A stretch of DNA of 64,000 bases from UBA8514 sp034933685. GTDB lineage: Bacteria > Bacillota > Clostridia > Lachnospirales > Anaerotignaceae. Position numbers and translations under genes: made by a program. Every line of letters begins with the position of its first letter. Position 1 is the first letter of the stretch. The stretch is taken from the NCBI GenBank assembly GCA_034933685.1, contig JAYFNB010000018.1, positions 124,001 through 188,000 on the forward strand. The letters run 5' to 3'. Shown piece after piece: positions 16,770 through 25,564 of the stretch. The notes beneath the pieces are model-generated. The model made no database searches. It was not told the origin of the DNA and was given only the letters and a program-made list of their open reading frames with translations.

Positions 16770-18125
16770 TCATAAATTTCTAATTTGCTTTATGTAAACA
16801 CGGTGCATAAATACTGCGCATGCACTAATTGAGCCGATTTCTGCAATTGGGAATGCCCACCAAACCCAAGTAAGTCCTCCAAGCTTTGAAAGCACAAAAG
16901 CGGCAGGAAGAAGAATAACAAGCTGCCGGCTAAGAGAAACAGTAAGGCTGTAAAATCCCTTGCCAAATGCTTGAAACACTGCGTTAAGTACGATTGGGAA
17001 ACCACCAAGGAGAAAGTGAATGCTCAATATTCTAAGGGCAGGAATTCCTATTGCAAGCATATTATCAGAGGCATTAAAAAGCATTAGTATAGCAGTTGTT
17101 TGTGTTTGAATAACAATAAGGCCGGCGGTCATGACGCAAACGCCAAAAGTTAGGGCAAGTTTAATTGTTTTAAGAATTCGTTCTTTTTTTCGTGCCCCAT
17201 AGTTGTAGGCGAGAATAGGCACCATACCATTGTTAAGCCCCAATATTGGCATAAGCACAAAACTTTGCAGCTTGTAGAAAACTCCGAAAACCGCCGTTGC
17301 AGTTGACGAAAATGTAAGAAGTATCGCATTCATTCCGAAGGTTGTTACGGAAGTAAGTGCCCGCATAAGTATTGAGGGAAAACCCACCGAGTAAATGCGC
17401 TTTATTATGTGTATGTCTGGCTTAAAGCCTTTAAAATCAAGCTTAATTTCGTGGTTGCATTTGAGGTTAAGGATAATTCCTATAGTAGCAGAACAAATTT
17501 GCCCAAAAACAGTAGCAACTGCAGCACCTGTTACACCCATTGATGGAAATCCAGCTAGACCAAAAATAAGTATAGGGTCTAGTATTATATTTATAACAGC
17601 ACCTGTTGCTTGGGTAACCATGGAAAGGAAGGTTTTACCTGTAGCCTGCAAAAGGCGTTCAAAAGTTATTTGACCATAAACACCAATAGACAGCATTGTG
17701 CATATGCGAATATATTTTGTACCTTCAACAACAACTTCTGGTATATCAGTTTGAACCTTAAAATAGAAGCCTGAAAAAAATGCACCCATTGCAAGCATAA
17801 AAATATAGCTAGCAAAGCCTAAAAAAACACCATTATTTGCAGTTTTATTTGCAAGAGCAAAATTTTTTTCACCAAGGCTTTTGCTTAGCAAGGAATTAAT
17901 GCCAACACCAGTGCCTACAGCAATAGATATAATTAAATTTTGCACAGGAAAAGCAAGAGAAACTGCAGTTAAAGCATTTTCGCCTATTTTTGCCACAAAA
18001 TAGCTATCCACAACATTATACAATGCCTGTATGAACATGCTTATAACAATAGGTAGAGACATGTTAACTAACAAAGTACCTACAGGCATAATACCCATTT
18101 TATTTTCTGCAATATTTTCTGTCAT
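16770..18125 (-). CDS. MATE-family multidrug/Na+ antiporter
   Basis: 451-aa membrane protein with about 12 helices. The start MPVGTLLVNMSLPIVISMF and repeated segments such as QALYNVVDSYFVAKIGENAL are typical of the DinF/NorM (MATE) superfamily. Such proteins export cationic compounds in exchange for Na+ or H+; the substrate cannot be told here. The start overlaps the stop of the GDSL gene (ATGA), so it is the last gene of the aroA-GDSL-MATE unit. Confidence 0.92.
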   Translation of the reverse strand: MTENIAENKMGIMPVGTLLVNMSLPIVISMFIQALYNVVDSYFVAKIGENALTAVSLAFPVQNLIISIAVGTGVGINSLLSKSLGEKNFALANKTANNGVFLGFASYIFMLAMGAFFSGFYFKVQTDIPEVVVEGTKYIRICTMLSIGVYGQITFERLLQATGKTFLSMVTQATGAVINIILDPILIFGLAGFPSMGVTGAAVATVFGQICSATIGIILNLKCNHEIKLDFKGFKPDIHIIKRIYSVGFPSILMRALTSVTTFGMNAILLTFSSTATAVFGVFYKLQSFVLMPILGLNNGMVPILAYNYGARKKERILKTIKLALTFGVCVMTAGLIVIQTQTTAILMLFNASDNMLAIGIPALRILSIHFLLGGFPIVLNAVFQAFGKGFYSLTVSLSRQLVILLPAAFVLSKLGGLTWVWWAFPIAEIGSISACAVFMHRVYIKQIRNL

Positions 18126-18712
18126 TTCATTTCCTCACTTAATGTTTTTAAAACCCCATTTATGCATTCAAAAAATGCTAAGTATCCTTTTTCAGATAAA
18201 TGACATCCATCTTCCTGCAAATATTGGGAAATATTATTTTTTCCTAAATCCGTAAGATATTGATTAAAATCCACCAAAATACCATTGTATTTTTCTGCAA
18301 GTTTACGGCATGCGTTGCAATAAGGCTCAAGGCGTTTGTTATAAGTCCATGGCATAAAAACAGTCTCGTCCACCGGTGGAGGAGTAATATAAATTATTTT
18401 TGCGCTTTTATTTTTAAGCAGAAGCTGTTCTGTCATTATTTCCATGTTTAGATTGTATTCATAAACAGTCCTATATGGACCTTCGCCCATGGCAGAATCG
18501 TTAGAGCCGAACAAAAAAGTAACGACATCAGGGTAATTGTTTAAAACGTCAGTTTCAAATCTATCCAGCGCTTCACGTGTCGTGTCTCCGTTTACACCTT
18601 TGTTTATAATATCCCATTGAGGATAGGCGAATTTTATAAGGGTTTCAATATTGTCTTTTTCCCAAACACCATACCCAAAGGTAAGGCTGTCACCAAAAAG
18701 CAAAAGCTTCAT
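18122..18712 (-). CDS. SGNH/GDSL-family esterase or lipase
   Basis: 196-aa single-domain hydrolase. Block I is LLLFGDSLTFGYG (nucleophile Ser in GDS). Block II has the GVNGDTT glycine, block III GSNDSAMG, and block V DGCHLSEKGY with the Asp-x-x-His pair. No signal peptide is visible, so it is probably cytoplasmic. Substrate unknown; relatives act on acyl or acetyl esters. It starts 4 bp after the aroA stop and overlaps the MATE gene. A link to aromatic amino-acid synthesis is unclear. Confidence 0.88.
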   Translation of the reverse strand: MKLLLFGDSLTFGYGVWEKDNIETLIKFAYPQWDIINKGVNGDTTREALDRFETDVLNNYPDVVTFLFGSNDSAMGEGPYRTVYEYNLNMEIMTEQLLLKNKSAKIIYITPPPVDETVFMPWTYNKRLEPYCNACRKLAEKYNGILVDFNQYLTDLGKNNISQYLQEDGCHLSEKGYLAFFECINGVLKTLSEEMK

Positions 18713-18716
18713 TCTA

Positions 18717-20000
18717 TCACATTCTTTCTATAAACTTAAAAAAGTTTGGAAAAGATATATCAACACATTGGGTATTGGTTATTGTGGTTTCACTATCTGC
18801 CACAAGTGCGGCTATTGCAATACTCATTGCAATTCGGTGGTCGTCATAGCTCTCGCACACTGCACCACTTATTCCTTTTCCACCATTAATAATCATACCG
18901 TCATCGGTTTCTTCAATGTCGACGCCCATCTTTTTAAGTTCGCATACAACGGTTTTTATGCGGTTACTTTCTTTTACTTTTAATTCCTGTGCGTCTTTTA
19001 TAATAGTTGTTCCATCTGCCATAGCCGCGGCAACAGCAATTACTGGTATTTCGTCTATAAGTTTTGGTATAATATCACCTTCAATAACCGTACCTTTTAA
19101 CTTTGAAGTTCTTACACAGATGTCCGCCGTTTCTTCTCCACAAATAACTTTTTTGTTCAGAAGTGTAATATCAGCACCCATGTTTTCAAGCACTGTAATT
19201 ATACCTGTACGAGTTGGATTTATACCAACATTTTCAATAGTAATTTGGGAATTTTCACATATTGCACCTGCAACCATAAAGTATGCCGCAGAGGAAATGT
19301 CGCCAGGCACAAAAATTTCTTTGCCGTAAAGTTCTTTAACAGGGTGGCAAATTATTTCGGTACCATTGTGTTCAATATTTGCACCAAGGTAGTTCAGCAT
19401 AATTTCAGTATGGTTACGAGTCGCTTCTGGTTCAATTATTATAGTAGTACCTTCTGCATAAAGGCCTGCCAAAATTATTGCACTTTTTACCTGCGCACTA
19501 GCAACGGGCAGGGTATAGGTAATAGCTTGAAGGCTACTTCCGGTAATATTTATAGGTGCTAAAAGCTTTCCATCTTCATTTCGTCCGTTTATTTTTGCAC
19601 CCATTTTGCCTAGTGGAGTACTTACACGACCCATTGGTCTTTTTTGAATTGAGGCATCCCCAGTTAGGGTGGAATTAAAATTCTGACCGCAAAGCAAACC
19701 GCTGATTAGGCGCAGGGTAGTACCACTGTTTCCTACATCGAGAATTTCCGTTGGGGCAGAAAGGCCGTGCAGACCCTTACCATGCACAGTAACATCTGTT
19801 CCATAAACCTTAATGTCTATGCCAAGCTTTTTAAAACAGGATATGGTAGAAAGGCAGTCTTCACCTGTAAGAAAGCCACGTACGGTGGTAGTTCCGTTGG
19901 CAATAGAGCCAAACATAACTGCACGATGGCTTATAGATTTATCTCCAGGTACAGAAAAACTTCCTTTTAAACTTCCTTTGGACTTCATAGTTTTGTTCAT
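18717..20000 (-). CDS. aroA: 3-phosphoshikimate 1-carboxyvinyltransferase (EPSP synthase)
   Basis: Sixth shikimate-pathway step: shikimate 3-phosphate + PEP to EPSP. 427 aa. Motifs: SFSVPGDKSISHRAVMFGS near the N-terminus, LDVGNSGTTLRLISGLL, KRPMGRVSTPLGKMGA, and the C-terminal LKVKESNRI and SYDDHRIAMS. I chose ATG at 20000 because AGGTGA lies 5 bp before it; a TTG five codons upstream has no ribosome site. A minus-strand terminator lies between tyrA and this gene, so aroA needs readthrough or its own start. Confidence 0.97.
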   Translation of the reverse strand: MNKTMKSKGSLKGSFSVPGDKSISHRAVMFGSIANGTTTVRGFLTGEDCLSTISCFKKLGIDIKVYGTDVTVHGKGLHGLSAPTEILDVGNSGTTLRLISGLLCGQNFNSTLTGDASIQKRPMGRVSTPLGKMGAKINGRNEDGKLLAPINITGSSLQAITYTLPVASAQVKSAIILAGLYAEGTTIIIEPEATRNHTEIMLNYLGANIEHNGTEIICHPVKELYGKEIFVPGDISSAAYFMVAGAICENSQITIENVGINPTRTGIITVLENMGADITLLNKKVICGEETADICVRTSKLKGTVIEGDIIPKLIDEIPVIAVAAAMADGTTIIKDAQELKVKESNRIKTVVCELKKMGVDIEETDDGMIINGGKGISGAVCESYDDHRIAMSIAIAALVADSETTITNTQCVDISFPNFFKFIERM

Positions 20001-20035
20001 ATTATCACCTTTCAAATGGGTTCCTTTAATAGCAT

Positions 20036-20067
20036 AAAAAACAAGTTGAGTATATCACTTGTTTTTT
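20036..20067 (-). terminator. Intrinsic terminator after aroF-tyrA
   Basis: On the minus strand AAAAAACAAGT pairs with ACTTGTTTTTT (20057-20067 with 20036-20046), 10-nt loop, ending in a T-run. It lies between tyrA and aroA and could act as an attenuator for aroA and the genes after it. Confidence 0.75.
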
Positions 20068-20081
20068 ATACATAGAACCTA

Positions 20082-21179
20082 TCAAATTTTTATGTGAACT
20101 TCGTAATTCATTTCTCTTAGCAGAGCAACACTTTTTTGTCGTTGTTCCTCGCTGTCAAATGCTATCTGCAAAACACCGCATTCTTGCTCACGGCTGTTTA
20201 CAATACTCATATTTTTAATATTGATGTTGTTGCTGGAAAAAAGAACGGCAATAATTGCAATTGAACCAGGTTTGTCCAACACATCAATAACAATTTCGTA
20301 ACGTTTAACAAAGCTGCCTGGGTTAACGTTGGAAAACTCATCTCTGTATAGTCTTGCATTGTTAAAATAGTTATACACAGCCTTACCGTCGTCTGCCAAA
20401 ATTGAGGCTTTAATTCCACTAATCATGCTTTCCAAATTATCCAGAGCGTTTACAATTTCCTTTTTATTATCAAAGCATATACTGCTCCACATATCTGGAC
20501 TGGAAGAGGCAATTCGGGTTATATCCTTAAATCCACCTGCCGCTAATAACTGCATATGTTTTTTTTCTGTGTCCATATTTTTTACACTGTTGCAAAGTGC
20601 AGAAGCTACTATGTGTGGAACATGGCTAATTGAGGCAACAATATAATCGTGCTGATACGGTGAAACCACAATGGGTATTGCCCCTATTTCAGAAATCGCC
20701 TCTTCAAACTCATCTACCATGGTTTTTGGAACGTTATCATCAGGAGTAAGAATATAGTAGGCATTTTCAAACAAATGCTCTTTAGCAGCATTGTAACGGA
20801 ATTTTTCAGAGCCTGTCATTGGATGTCCGCCGATAAAGAAAAATTTGTTATTAAGAGATTTCATTTGGTCGTATATATGCCCCTTTGTACTGCCAACATC
20901 AGATACGATGCAGTTTGCAGAAACATATTGTGTAAGCTTTTGTGCATAGGAAAAAATTTTATCTACTGGTGTGCAGATAAAAACAACATCACAGCCGCAA
21001 AAAATATCGGTTACATCAGTTGCATATTGGTCTACAATTCCTTCGTTATATGCCGCCATAAGCACATCTTCACTGCGATTAGCGGCAACAATGGTTTTTG
21101 TGTGCATACGGTTTTTAAGCGCCTTAGCCAAAGAACCTCCAATAAGGCCTAAACCAATAATTCCTACTTTTTCAAACAT
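20082..21179 (-). CDS. tyrA: Prephenate dehydrogenase with C-terminal ACT domain
   Basis: Oxidative decarboxylation of prephenate to 4-hydroxyphenylpyruvate for tyrosine. 365 aa. NAD-binding motif KVGIIGLGLIGGSLAKAL at the N-terminus, then FIGGHPMTGSEK and SHVPHIVASALC in the catalytic part. The last 70 or so residues (YEIVIDVLDKPGSIAIIAVL, NIKNMSIVNSRE) form an ACT domain, as in the Bacillus-type enzyme regulated by tyrosine. It directly abuts aroF (TAA-ATG). Confidence 0.94.
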   Translation of the reverse strand: MFEKVGIIGLGLIGGSLAKALKNRMHTKTIVAANRSEDVLMAAYNEGIVDQYATDVTDIFCGCDVVFICTPVDKIFSYAQKLTQYVSANCIVSDVGSTKGHIYDQMKSLNNKFFFIGGHPMTGSEKFRYNAAKEHLFENAYYILTPDDNVPKTMVDEFEEAISEIGAIPIVVSPYQHDYIVASISHVPHIVASALCNSVKNMDTEKKHMQLLAAGGFKDITRIASSSPDMWSSICFDNKKEIVNALDNLESMISGIKASILADDGKAVYNYFNNARLYRDEFSNVNPGSFVKRYEIVIDVLDKPGSIAIIAVLFSSNNINIKNMSIVNSREQECGVLQIAFDSEEQRQKSVALLREMNYEVHIKI

Positions 21180-22193
21180 TTAAAACTTCCTTCCCATAAG
21201 CTCAATGAATGGTCTAAGCTCACTGCAAAGCTTTTTAAAATCTTCAGGGTTCAGTGACTGCGGGCCATCAGAAAGAGCAATAGCAGGGTTTGGATGAACC
21301 TCAATCATAAGTCCGTCTGCACCAGCGGCAATTGCTGCTTTTGCAAGAGGAGCAACGTAATCACGCACACCTGTTGCATGGCTTGGGTCAACAATAATTG
21401 GCAAGTGACTTTTTGATTTTATAACAGGTATAGCACTAAGGTCAAGGGTATTTCTGGTACTTGTTTCGTAAGTACGTATGCCTCGTTCGCAAAGTATTAC
21501 GTTAAGGTTGCCTTCGCTCATAATGTATTCTGCTGCGTTAAGCCATTCATCTATAGTAGCACTCATTCCTCTTTTAAGAAGAACAGGTATGTTTGTTTTG
21601 CCTGCCGCTTTTAAAAGCTCGAAGTTCTGCATATTTCTTGCACCAATTTGTATAATATCAATAACACCTTTTGAAGCTTCAATTGCTGCAATGCTTGTTA
21701 CTTCGCTTATGGTTTTTAGGCCGTATTTTTTCTTTGCATTTGCAAGATATTTAAGACCCTCTTCTTCAAGACCTTGGAAAGAGTATGGAGAAGTACGAGG
21801 TTTGTATGCACCTCCACGAAGTATTTGCGCACCGCCTGCCAAAACTGTTTCAGCAGTTTCGTACATAAGCTCTTCGCTTTCGACAGCACAAGGACCTGCC
21901 ATTATAACAAAGTTGTCGCCACCAACCTTAACTCCGTCAATATCAATAATAGATGGTTCAGGATGAAATTTTTTATTTGAAAGTTTATAGCTTTCACTTA
22001 CATGAACAATCTTTTCAACCCCGGGCATAAGTTGTGGGTTTTTTTCAAGGAAAATGTTCTTATTTCCAACAACGCCTATAATGGTTATGGATTCACCTTT
22101 TGAAAGGTGAGCTTGCAGGCCGCACTTTTCAAGGTTGTCAACAATATTTTGTACATCTGCCTCAGTTGAGGTTTGTTTCATTACTATAATCAT
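21180..22193 (-). CDS. aroF: 3-deoxy-D-arabino-heptulosonate 7-phosphate synthase, type I-beta
   Basis: First shikimate-pathway step: PEP + erythrose 4-phosphate to DAHP. 337 aa. A ferredoxin/ACT-like regulatory domain (about 1-70, starting MIIVMKQTSTEADVQNIV) precedes the barrel. Barrel motifs: VIMAGPCAVES, LRGGAYKPRTSPYSFQGLG-like segment, LLKRGMSAT, and DPSHATGVRDYV. GAGGAGG lies 8 bp upstream of the ATG. The N-terminal domain is the known site of end-product feedback in this subtype. A good promoter and a palindrome lie upstream. Confidence 0.96.
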   Translation of the reverse strand: MIIVMKQTSTEADVQNIVDNLEKCGLQAHLSKGESITIIGVVGNKNIFLEKNPQLMPGVEKIVHVSESYKLSNKKFHPEPSIIDIDGVKVGGDNFVIMAGPCAVESEELMYETAETVLAGGAQILRGGAYKPRTSPYSFQGLEEEGLKYLANAKKKYGLKTISEVTSIAAIEASKGVIDIIQIGARNMQNFELLKAAGKTNIPVLLKRGMSATIDEWLNAAEYIMSEGNLNVILCERGIRTYETSTRNTLDLSAIPVIKSKSHLPIIVDPSHATGVRDYVAPLAKAAIAAGADGLMIEVHPNPAIALSDGPQSLNPEDFKKLCSELRPFIELMGRKF

Positions 22194-22212
22194 ATATACT
22201 GCCTCCTCTGTC

Positions 22213-22226
22213 GCACTTTAAAGTGC
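22213..22226. promoter_or_regulatory. Perfect 14-bp palindrome in the aroF leader
   Basis: GCACTTTAAAGTGC lies downstream of the minus-strand promoter (22246-22274) and 20 bp before the aroF start, next to the ribosome site. Position and symmetry suit a repressor operator; the regulator is unknown. Confidence 0.5.
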
Positions 22227-22245
22227 TAAATTATGTTTATGGATG

Positions 22246-22274
22246 ATTGTATACCCTAAGTCTAATTGTGTCAA
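22246..22274 (-). promoter_or_regulatory. Sigma-A promoter for aroF-tyrA
   Basis: On the minus strand: TTGACA (22269-22274), 17-bp spacer, TACAAT (22246-22251). It is divergent from the spoIIIAA promoter, which lies immediately to the right. Confidence 0.8.
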
Positions 22275-22284
22275 TAACATAATA

Positions 22285-22312
22285 ACATATTTTTTAAATG
22301 TTTTCATACATT
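22285..22312 (+). promoter_or_regulatory. Probable sigma-E promoter for the spoIIIA operon
   Basis: CATATT (22286-22291) and CATACATT (22305-22312) are separated by 13 bp. They match the sigma-E consensus (about ATATT, 13-15 bp, CATACAnT). The expected start lies just before the AGGAG ribosome site of spoIIIAA. In Bacillus spoIIIA is a known sigma-E operon, and sigE is in this window. Confidence 0.65.
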
Positions 22313-22335
22313 AAATTAAAAGGAGTGGTACAGGC

Positions 22336-23277
22336 TTGAGTGTAAAAGATGAAATTGTGTCCTCTTTTGGAGGAAAAATTAGAAGCATGGCAGAAGGAAT
22401 TGATGAAGAAACATTTGAAGAGGCAGAAGAGATTAGAATTAGAGCAGGAAGACCTGCCACAATTAAGCTTAGAGAAAAAATTAAATACATAACCCTTAAA
22501 GGTGAACTTGCTGATGATGACAAAAAAGCCTTCTATCCCCAAATAAAGGATATTTCTTCAACAATGGAGATATTAAGCGGATATTCTCTTTATGCCTTCA
22601 GCGAGGAAGTGAAAAAAGGGTTTATTACCATAAGTGGAGGGCATAGAATTGGCATTGCAGGTCGTACAATAACAGAAAATGAAAATATTGTTGATATTCG
22701 CCATATAAATAGCCTTAACATTCGTATCTCACATGAAATAAAGGGATGCGCAGACACAATATTGCCATATGTGGTAAATAATCGTGGCGTTATGAATACA
22801 ATAATCATATCCCCACCAGGTTGTGGAAAAACAACATTGCTAAGAGATTTGATAAGGCTTATAAGCAACAAAGCCATAAATGTTAGTGTTGTAGATGAAA
22901 GAAGTGAAATATGCGGAAGTTTCAGAGGAGAGTTTCGCAATGACTGTGGGAAAAATTCAGATATTTTGGATGGATGCCCTAAAACTATTGGAATGAAAAT
23001 GCTTTTAAGAAGTATGGCACCGGATTGTATTGCAGTGGATGAAATTGGGGAAGATAGAGATATAGATGCAATAGAGGAAATATTAAACTGTGGTGTAGCA
23101 GTGATTTGCACTGTACATGGTGCAACAATTAAGGATGTTTTAAACAGGACACAATTAAATAGGCTTACAGAAATAAAAGCCTTTGACAGATATATTTTTT
23201 TACACAACAAAGGAAAAACAGGAAGAATAGCAGAGGTTTTAGATGGAAACCTTAAAGTGCTGTGGAGGGGTGAATAA
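22336..23277 (+). CDS. spoIIIAA: Stage III sporulation protein AA (secretion-type ATPase)
   Basis: ATPase of the SpoIIIA-SpoIIQ channel, made in the mother cell, that links it to the forespore. 313 aa. Walker A SPPGCGKTTLLRDLIR (about 159-173), Walker B region CIAVDEIGEDRDIDAIEEI. Resembles the VirB11/GspE ATPase family. TTG start with AGGAG 10 bp upstream. First gene of an eight-gene operon in the canonical order AA-AH. Confidence 0.95.
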   Translation: MSVKDEIVSSFGGKIRSMAEGIDEETFEEAEEIRIRAGRPATIKLREKIKYITLKGELADDDKKAFYPQIKDISSTMEILSGYSLYAFSEEVKKGFITISGGHRIGIAGRTITENENIVDIRHINSLNIRISHEIKGCADTILPYVVNNRGVMNTIIISPPGCGKTTLLRDLIRLISNKAINVSVVDERSEICGSFRGEFRNDCGKNSDILDGCPKTIGMKMLLRSMAPDCIAVDEIGEDRDIDAIEEILNCGVAVICTVHGATIKDVLNRTQLNRLTEIKAFDRYIFLHNKGKTGRIAEVLDGNLKVLWRGE

Positions 23278-23278
23278 T

Positions 23279-23800
23279 ATGCTTTTTAAATTAACAGGCG
23301 GTGCAGTGGTTATTTTATGCTGCTATTTGTGGGGATTTTATATGTCTAAGCTTGGGACATTCAGAATGCAGGATTTGGAACAGCTAAAGAAGGCCATAAC
23401 TATTTTTAATGCAGAAATAACATATTCGGCAACACCACTTTTTGAAGTTTTCAACGAAATATCAAACAGAACAAATGGTGTAGTTGCAATGGCTTTTGAG
23501 ACGGCGGCAGAAAGTCTTTTGAATAGAAAAGGGAAAACCGCTGAAGAAATTTGGGGCAAGGCAGTTATAGATGTGCAGACTAATGCATACTTTAATGAAG
23601 AGGACATGGAGTATTTGTTTAGCTTTGGCAGGACCCTTGGATTTGCAGATAAAGAAATGCAGGTGCGAAATGCCGTCCTTTTGCTGGATTACATTGAAAA
23701 TGCCCAAAGTGCTTTAAGAGAAAAACGTAAGGTAGATGAACGGCTCTACAAAACCCTTGGCCTTTTGGGTGGAATTATGGTTTGCATTGTTTTATTTTAG
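23279..23800 (+). CDS. spoIIIAB: Stage III sporulation protein AB
   Basis: 173-aa membrane protein of the SpoIIIA complex, related to type II secretion F proteins. One helix at each end (KLTGGAVVILCCYLWGFYM; LLGGIMVCIVLF) flanks a helical domain. I placed the start at 23279, where the family N-terminus begins, after GGAGGGGTGA inside the end of spoIIIAA. Confidence 0.92.
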   Translation: MLFKLTGGAVVILCCYLWGFYMSKLGTFRMQDLEQLKKAITIFNAEITYSATPLFEVFNEISNRTNGVVAMAFETAAESLLNRKGKTAEEIWGKAVIDVQTNAYFNEEDMEYLFSFGRTLGFADKEMQVRNAVLLLDYIENAQSALREKRKVDERLYKTLGLLGGIMVCIVLF

Positions 23801-23811
23801 GAGGCGTGAAA

Positions 23812-24006
23812 ATGGATATAAATATTGTATTTCAAATTGCGGCTGCAGGCATTTTGATTGCGGTTTTAAACCAAGTACTTATTCGTGCAGGAAGAGAGGA
23901 GCAGGCAATGATGACCACCCTTGCAGGCCTTGTGGTGGTTCTTTATTGGGTTATTCAATACATAAGCAAGTTGTTTGAAACAGTACAAACCTTATTCAAT
24001 TTATAG
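23812..24006 (+). CDS. spoIIIAC: Stage III sporulation protein AC
   Basis: 64-aa protein with two membrane helices: INIVFQIAAAGILIAVL and LAGLVVVLYWVIQYI. Length and pattern are exactly those of SpoIIIAC. The start at 23812 follows TAGGAGG; an ATG ten codons upstream overlaps spoIIIAB and has no ribosome site. Confidence 0.93.
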   Translation: MDINIVFQIAAAGILIAVLNQVLIRAGREEQAMMTTLAGLVVVLYWVIQYISKLFETVQTLFNL

Positions 24007-24021
24007 GGAAGGATGTGCAAT

Positions 24022-24405
24022 ATGGAAATATTGCAGATTGTTATTATAGGCATTGTTGGAACTATTCTAAGTATAAGCCTTAAAAAAGAAAGCCCTCAGT
24101 TTAGCTTGTTTATAGGGTTAACAACTGGCATACTTATTTTTCTTTTTGCGGCGGAATATTTGAAAAGGGTTATACAAATACTTTCTCAACTAGCTGGCAG
24201 TGCAGGTGTAAACACCGGATATATGGATATTGTTCTCAAAATAATAGGGATATCATATATAGCACGCTTTGGCACAGAGTTGTGCAAAGACGCAGGAGAG
24301 GGTGCAATTGCTTCTAAAGTGGACTTAGCAGGAAAGATATTTATTGCCGTTACAGGTGCACCAGTAATACTTGCACTTATGGAGATGATTCAGCACTTTA
24401 TATAA
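24022..24405 (+). CDS. spoIIIAD: Stage III sporulation protein AD
   Basis: 127-aa membrane protein with about three or four helices. The pattern EILQIVIIGIVGTILSISLK, LKIIGISYIARFGTELCKDAGE and KIFIAVTGAPVILALMEMI is diagnostic. ATG 24022 is preceded at suitable distance by GGGAAGGA; an ATG at 24013 sits on that site and is unlikely to be used. Confidence 0.93.
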   Translation: MEILQIVIIGIVGTILSISLKKESPQFSLFIGLTTGILIFLFAAEYLKRVIQILSQLAGSAGVNTGYMDIVLKIIGISYIARFGTELCKDAGEGAIASKVDLAGKIFIAVTGAPVILALMEMIQHFI

Positions 24406-24419
24406 AGATGGGTGATTAC

Positions 24420-25550
24420 ATGAGAAAAAGGGTAATTTGCATATTTATACTGATTTGCGCTTTATTTATTTTTCCTCAAAAGATACACGCAGAAGAAACA
24501 CAAACTGTTGTAAATCAACAGCTTGACAGACTTAGAATTGAGGAAATTGATGACACAGCAGACGAACTTCTTGAAGACAGTGACTTTAGTTTCAGCCAAA
24601 CCGTTAAGGATATTGTAAGCGGAGGATGGCAGTTTTCTTTCAAAGACTGCATAACTAAAATAGTTGGATTGGTGTTTTCGGAAATATTTGGACAGATTAA
24701 ACTTTTACGACGAATAATTTTTATTGCAATTCTTTGCGGCTTCTTAAAAACATTGGAAGATTCTTTTGGCGGGAAAACTGCATCAGAGCTCGGATTTTAT
24801 GTTTGTTATATTCTTCTTATTTACATAGTTATGGCATCCTTTTATGAAAACAGTGTTATGGTTGCCCAAACAACGGACAAGCTTATATTAATGCTTAAAG
24901 AAATGCTTCCTGCCTTTTTGGCTCTCATGGCGGCATCGGGGCGTGTAGTGGATTCGGCAGTGATGGCACCTTTAATTATGGGCGCGGCAATGCTTATTTC
25001 AACTTTAATACAAAGCATGATAGTACCAGCAATAGGACTTACGGCAATGCTTGAAATTGCAAACCATATATCTGACAAAGGGCTGCTTAGTAATTTAAGC
25101 GAGCTTATGAAAACTGTTATTTCAGTTTGCCTTAAGGGTTGTGCATTTGCATTTATGGGTGTAACAGCCTTACAGAAAACAGGGGCTGCCGGGCTTAACG
25201 GTATGGTAACCAAAACGGCCAAGGTAGCAGTTGGTGCTGTGCCGGTGGTTGGGGATATTATGAGTGGAGCGGTAGAAACAGCAGCAAATTTTACGGGACT
25301 TCTAAAGGGTTCAGTAACGGTGGCAACTGTGCTTTTGGTAGCGGCAATGGTAATGTTGCCTGTAATAAAGCTTGGGGTTATGTTTTTTATTTATAAGTTG
25401 GCGGCGGCAGTTATAGAGCCTGTAAGTGAGCCACGGCTTATTAAGGCACTTAACAGTGCTGGAGATTTTTCTGCATTATTGCTTGGGGCATTGTTTGTTG
25501 TGGCGGTGATGTTTGTGTTTTCAGCAATCATTTTGCTTAGCGCCGGATAG
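24420..25550 (+). CDS. spoIIIAE: Stage III sporulation protein AE
   Basis: 376-aa polytopic membrane protein of the SpoIIIA channel. An N-terminal signal peptide (residues 1-24, cleavage likely after HA in FPQKIHAEE) precedes an extracytoplasmic segment and about seven helices, including LSELMKTVISVCLKGCAF. The start at 24420 follows GGGTGAT; an ATG 12 bases upstream lacks a ribosome site. Confidence 0.93.
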   Translation: MRKRVICIFILICALFIFPQKIHAEETQTVVNQQLDRLRIEEIDDTADELLEDSDFSFSQTVKDIVSGGWQFSFKDCITKIVGLVFSEIFGQIKLLRRIIFIAILCGFLKTLEDSFGGKTASELGFYVCYILLIYIVMASFYENSVMVAQTTDKLILMLKEMLPAFLALMAASGRVVDSAVMAPLIMGAAMLISTLIQSMIVPAIGLTAMLEIANHISDKGLLSNLSELMKTVISVCLKGCAFAFMGVTALQKTGAAGLNGMVTKTAKVAVGAVPVVGDIMSGAVETAANFTGLLKGSVTVATVLLVAAMVMLPVIKLGVMFFIYKLAAAVIEPVSEPRLIKALNSAGDFSALLLGALFVVAVMFVFSAIILLSAG

Positions 25551-25564
25551 GAGGATTTTAAGTA

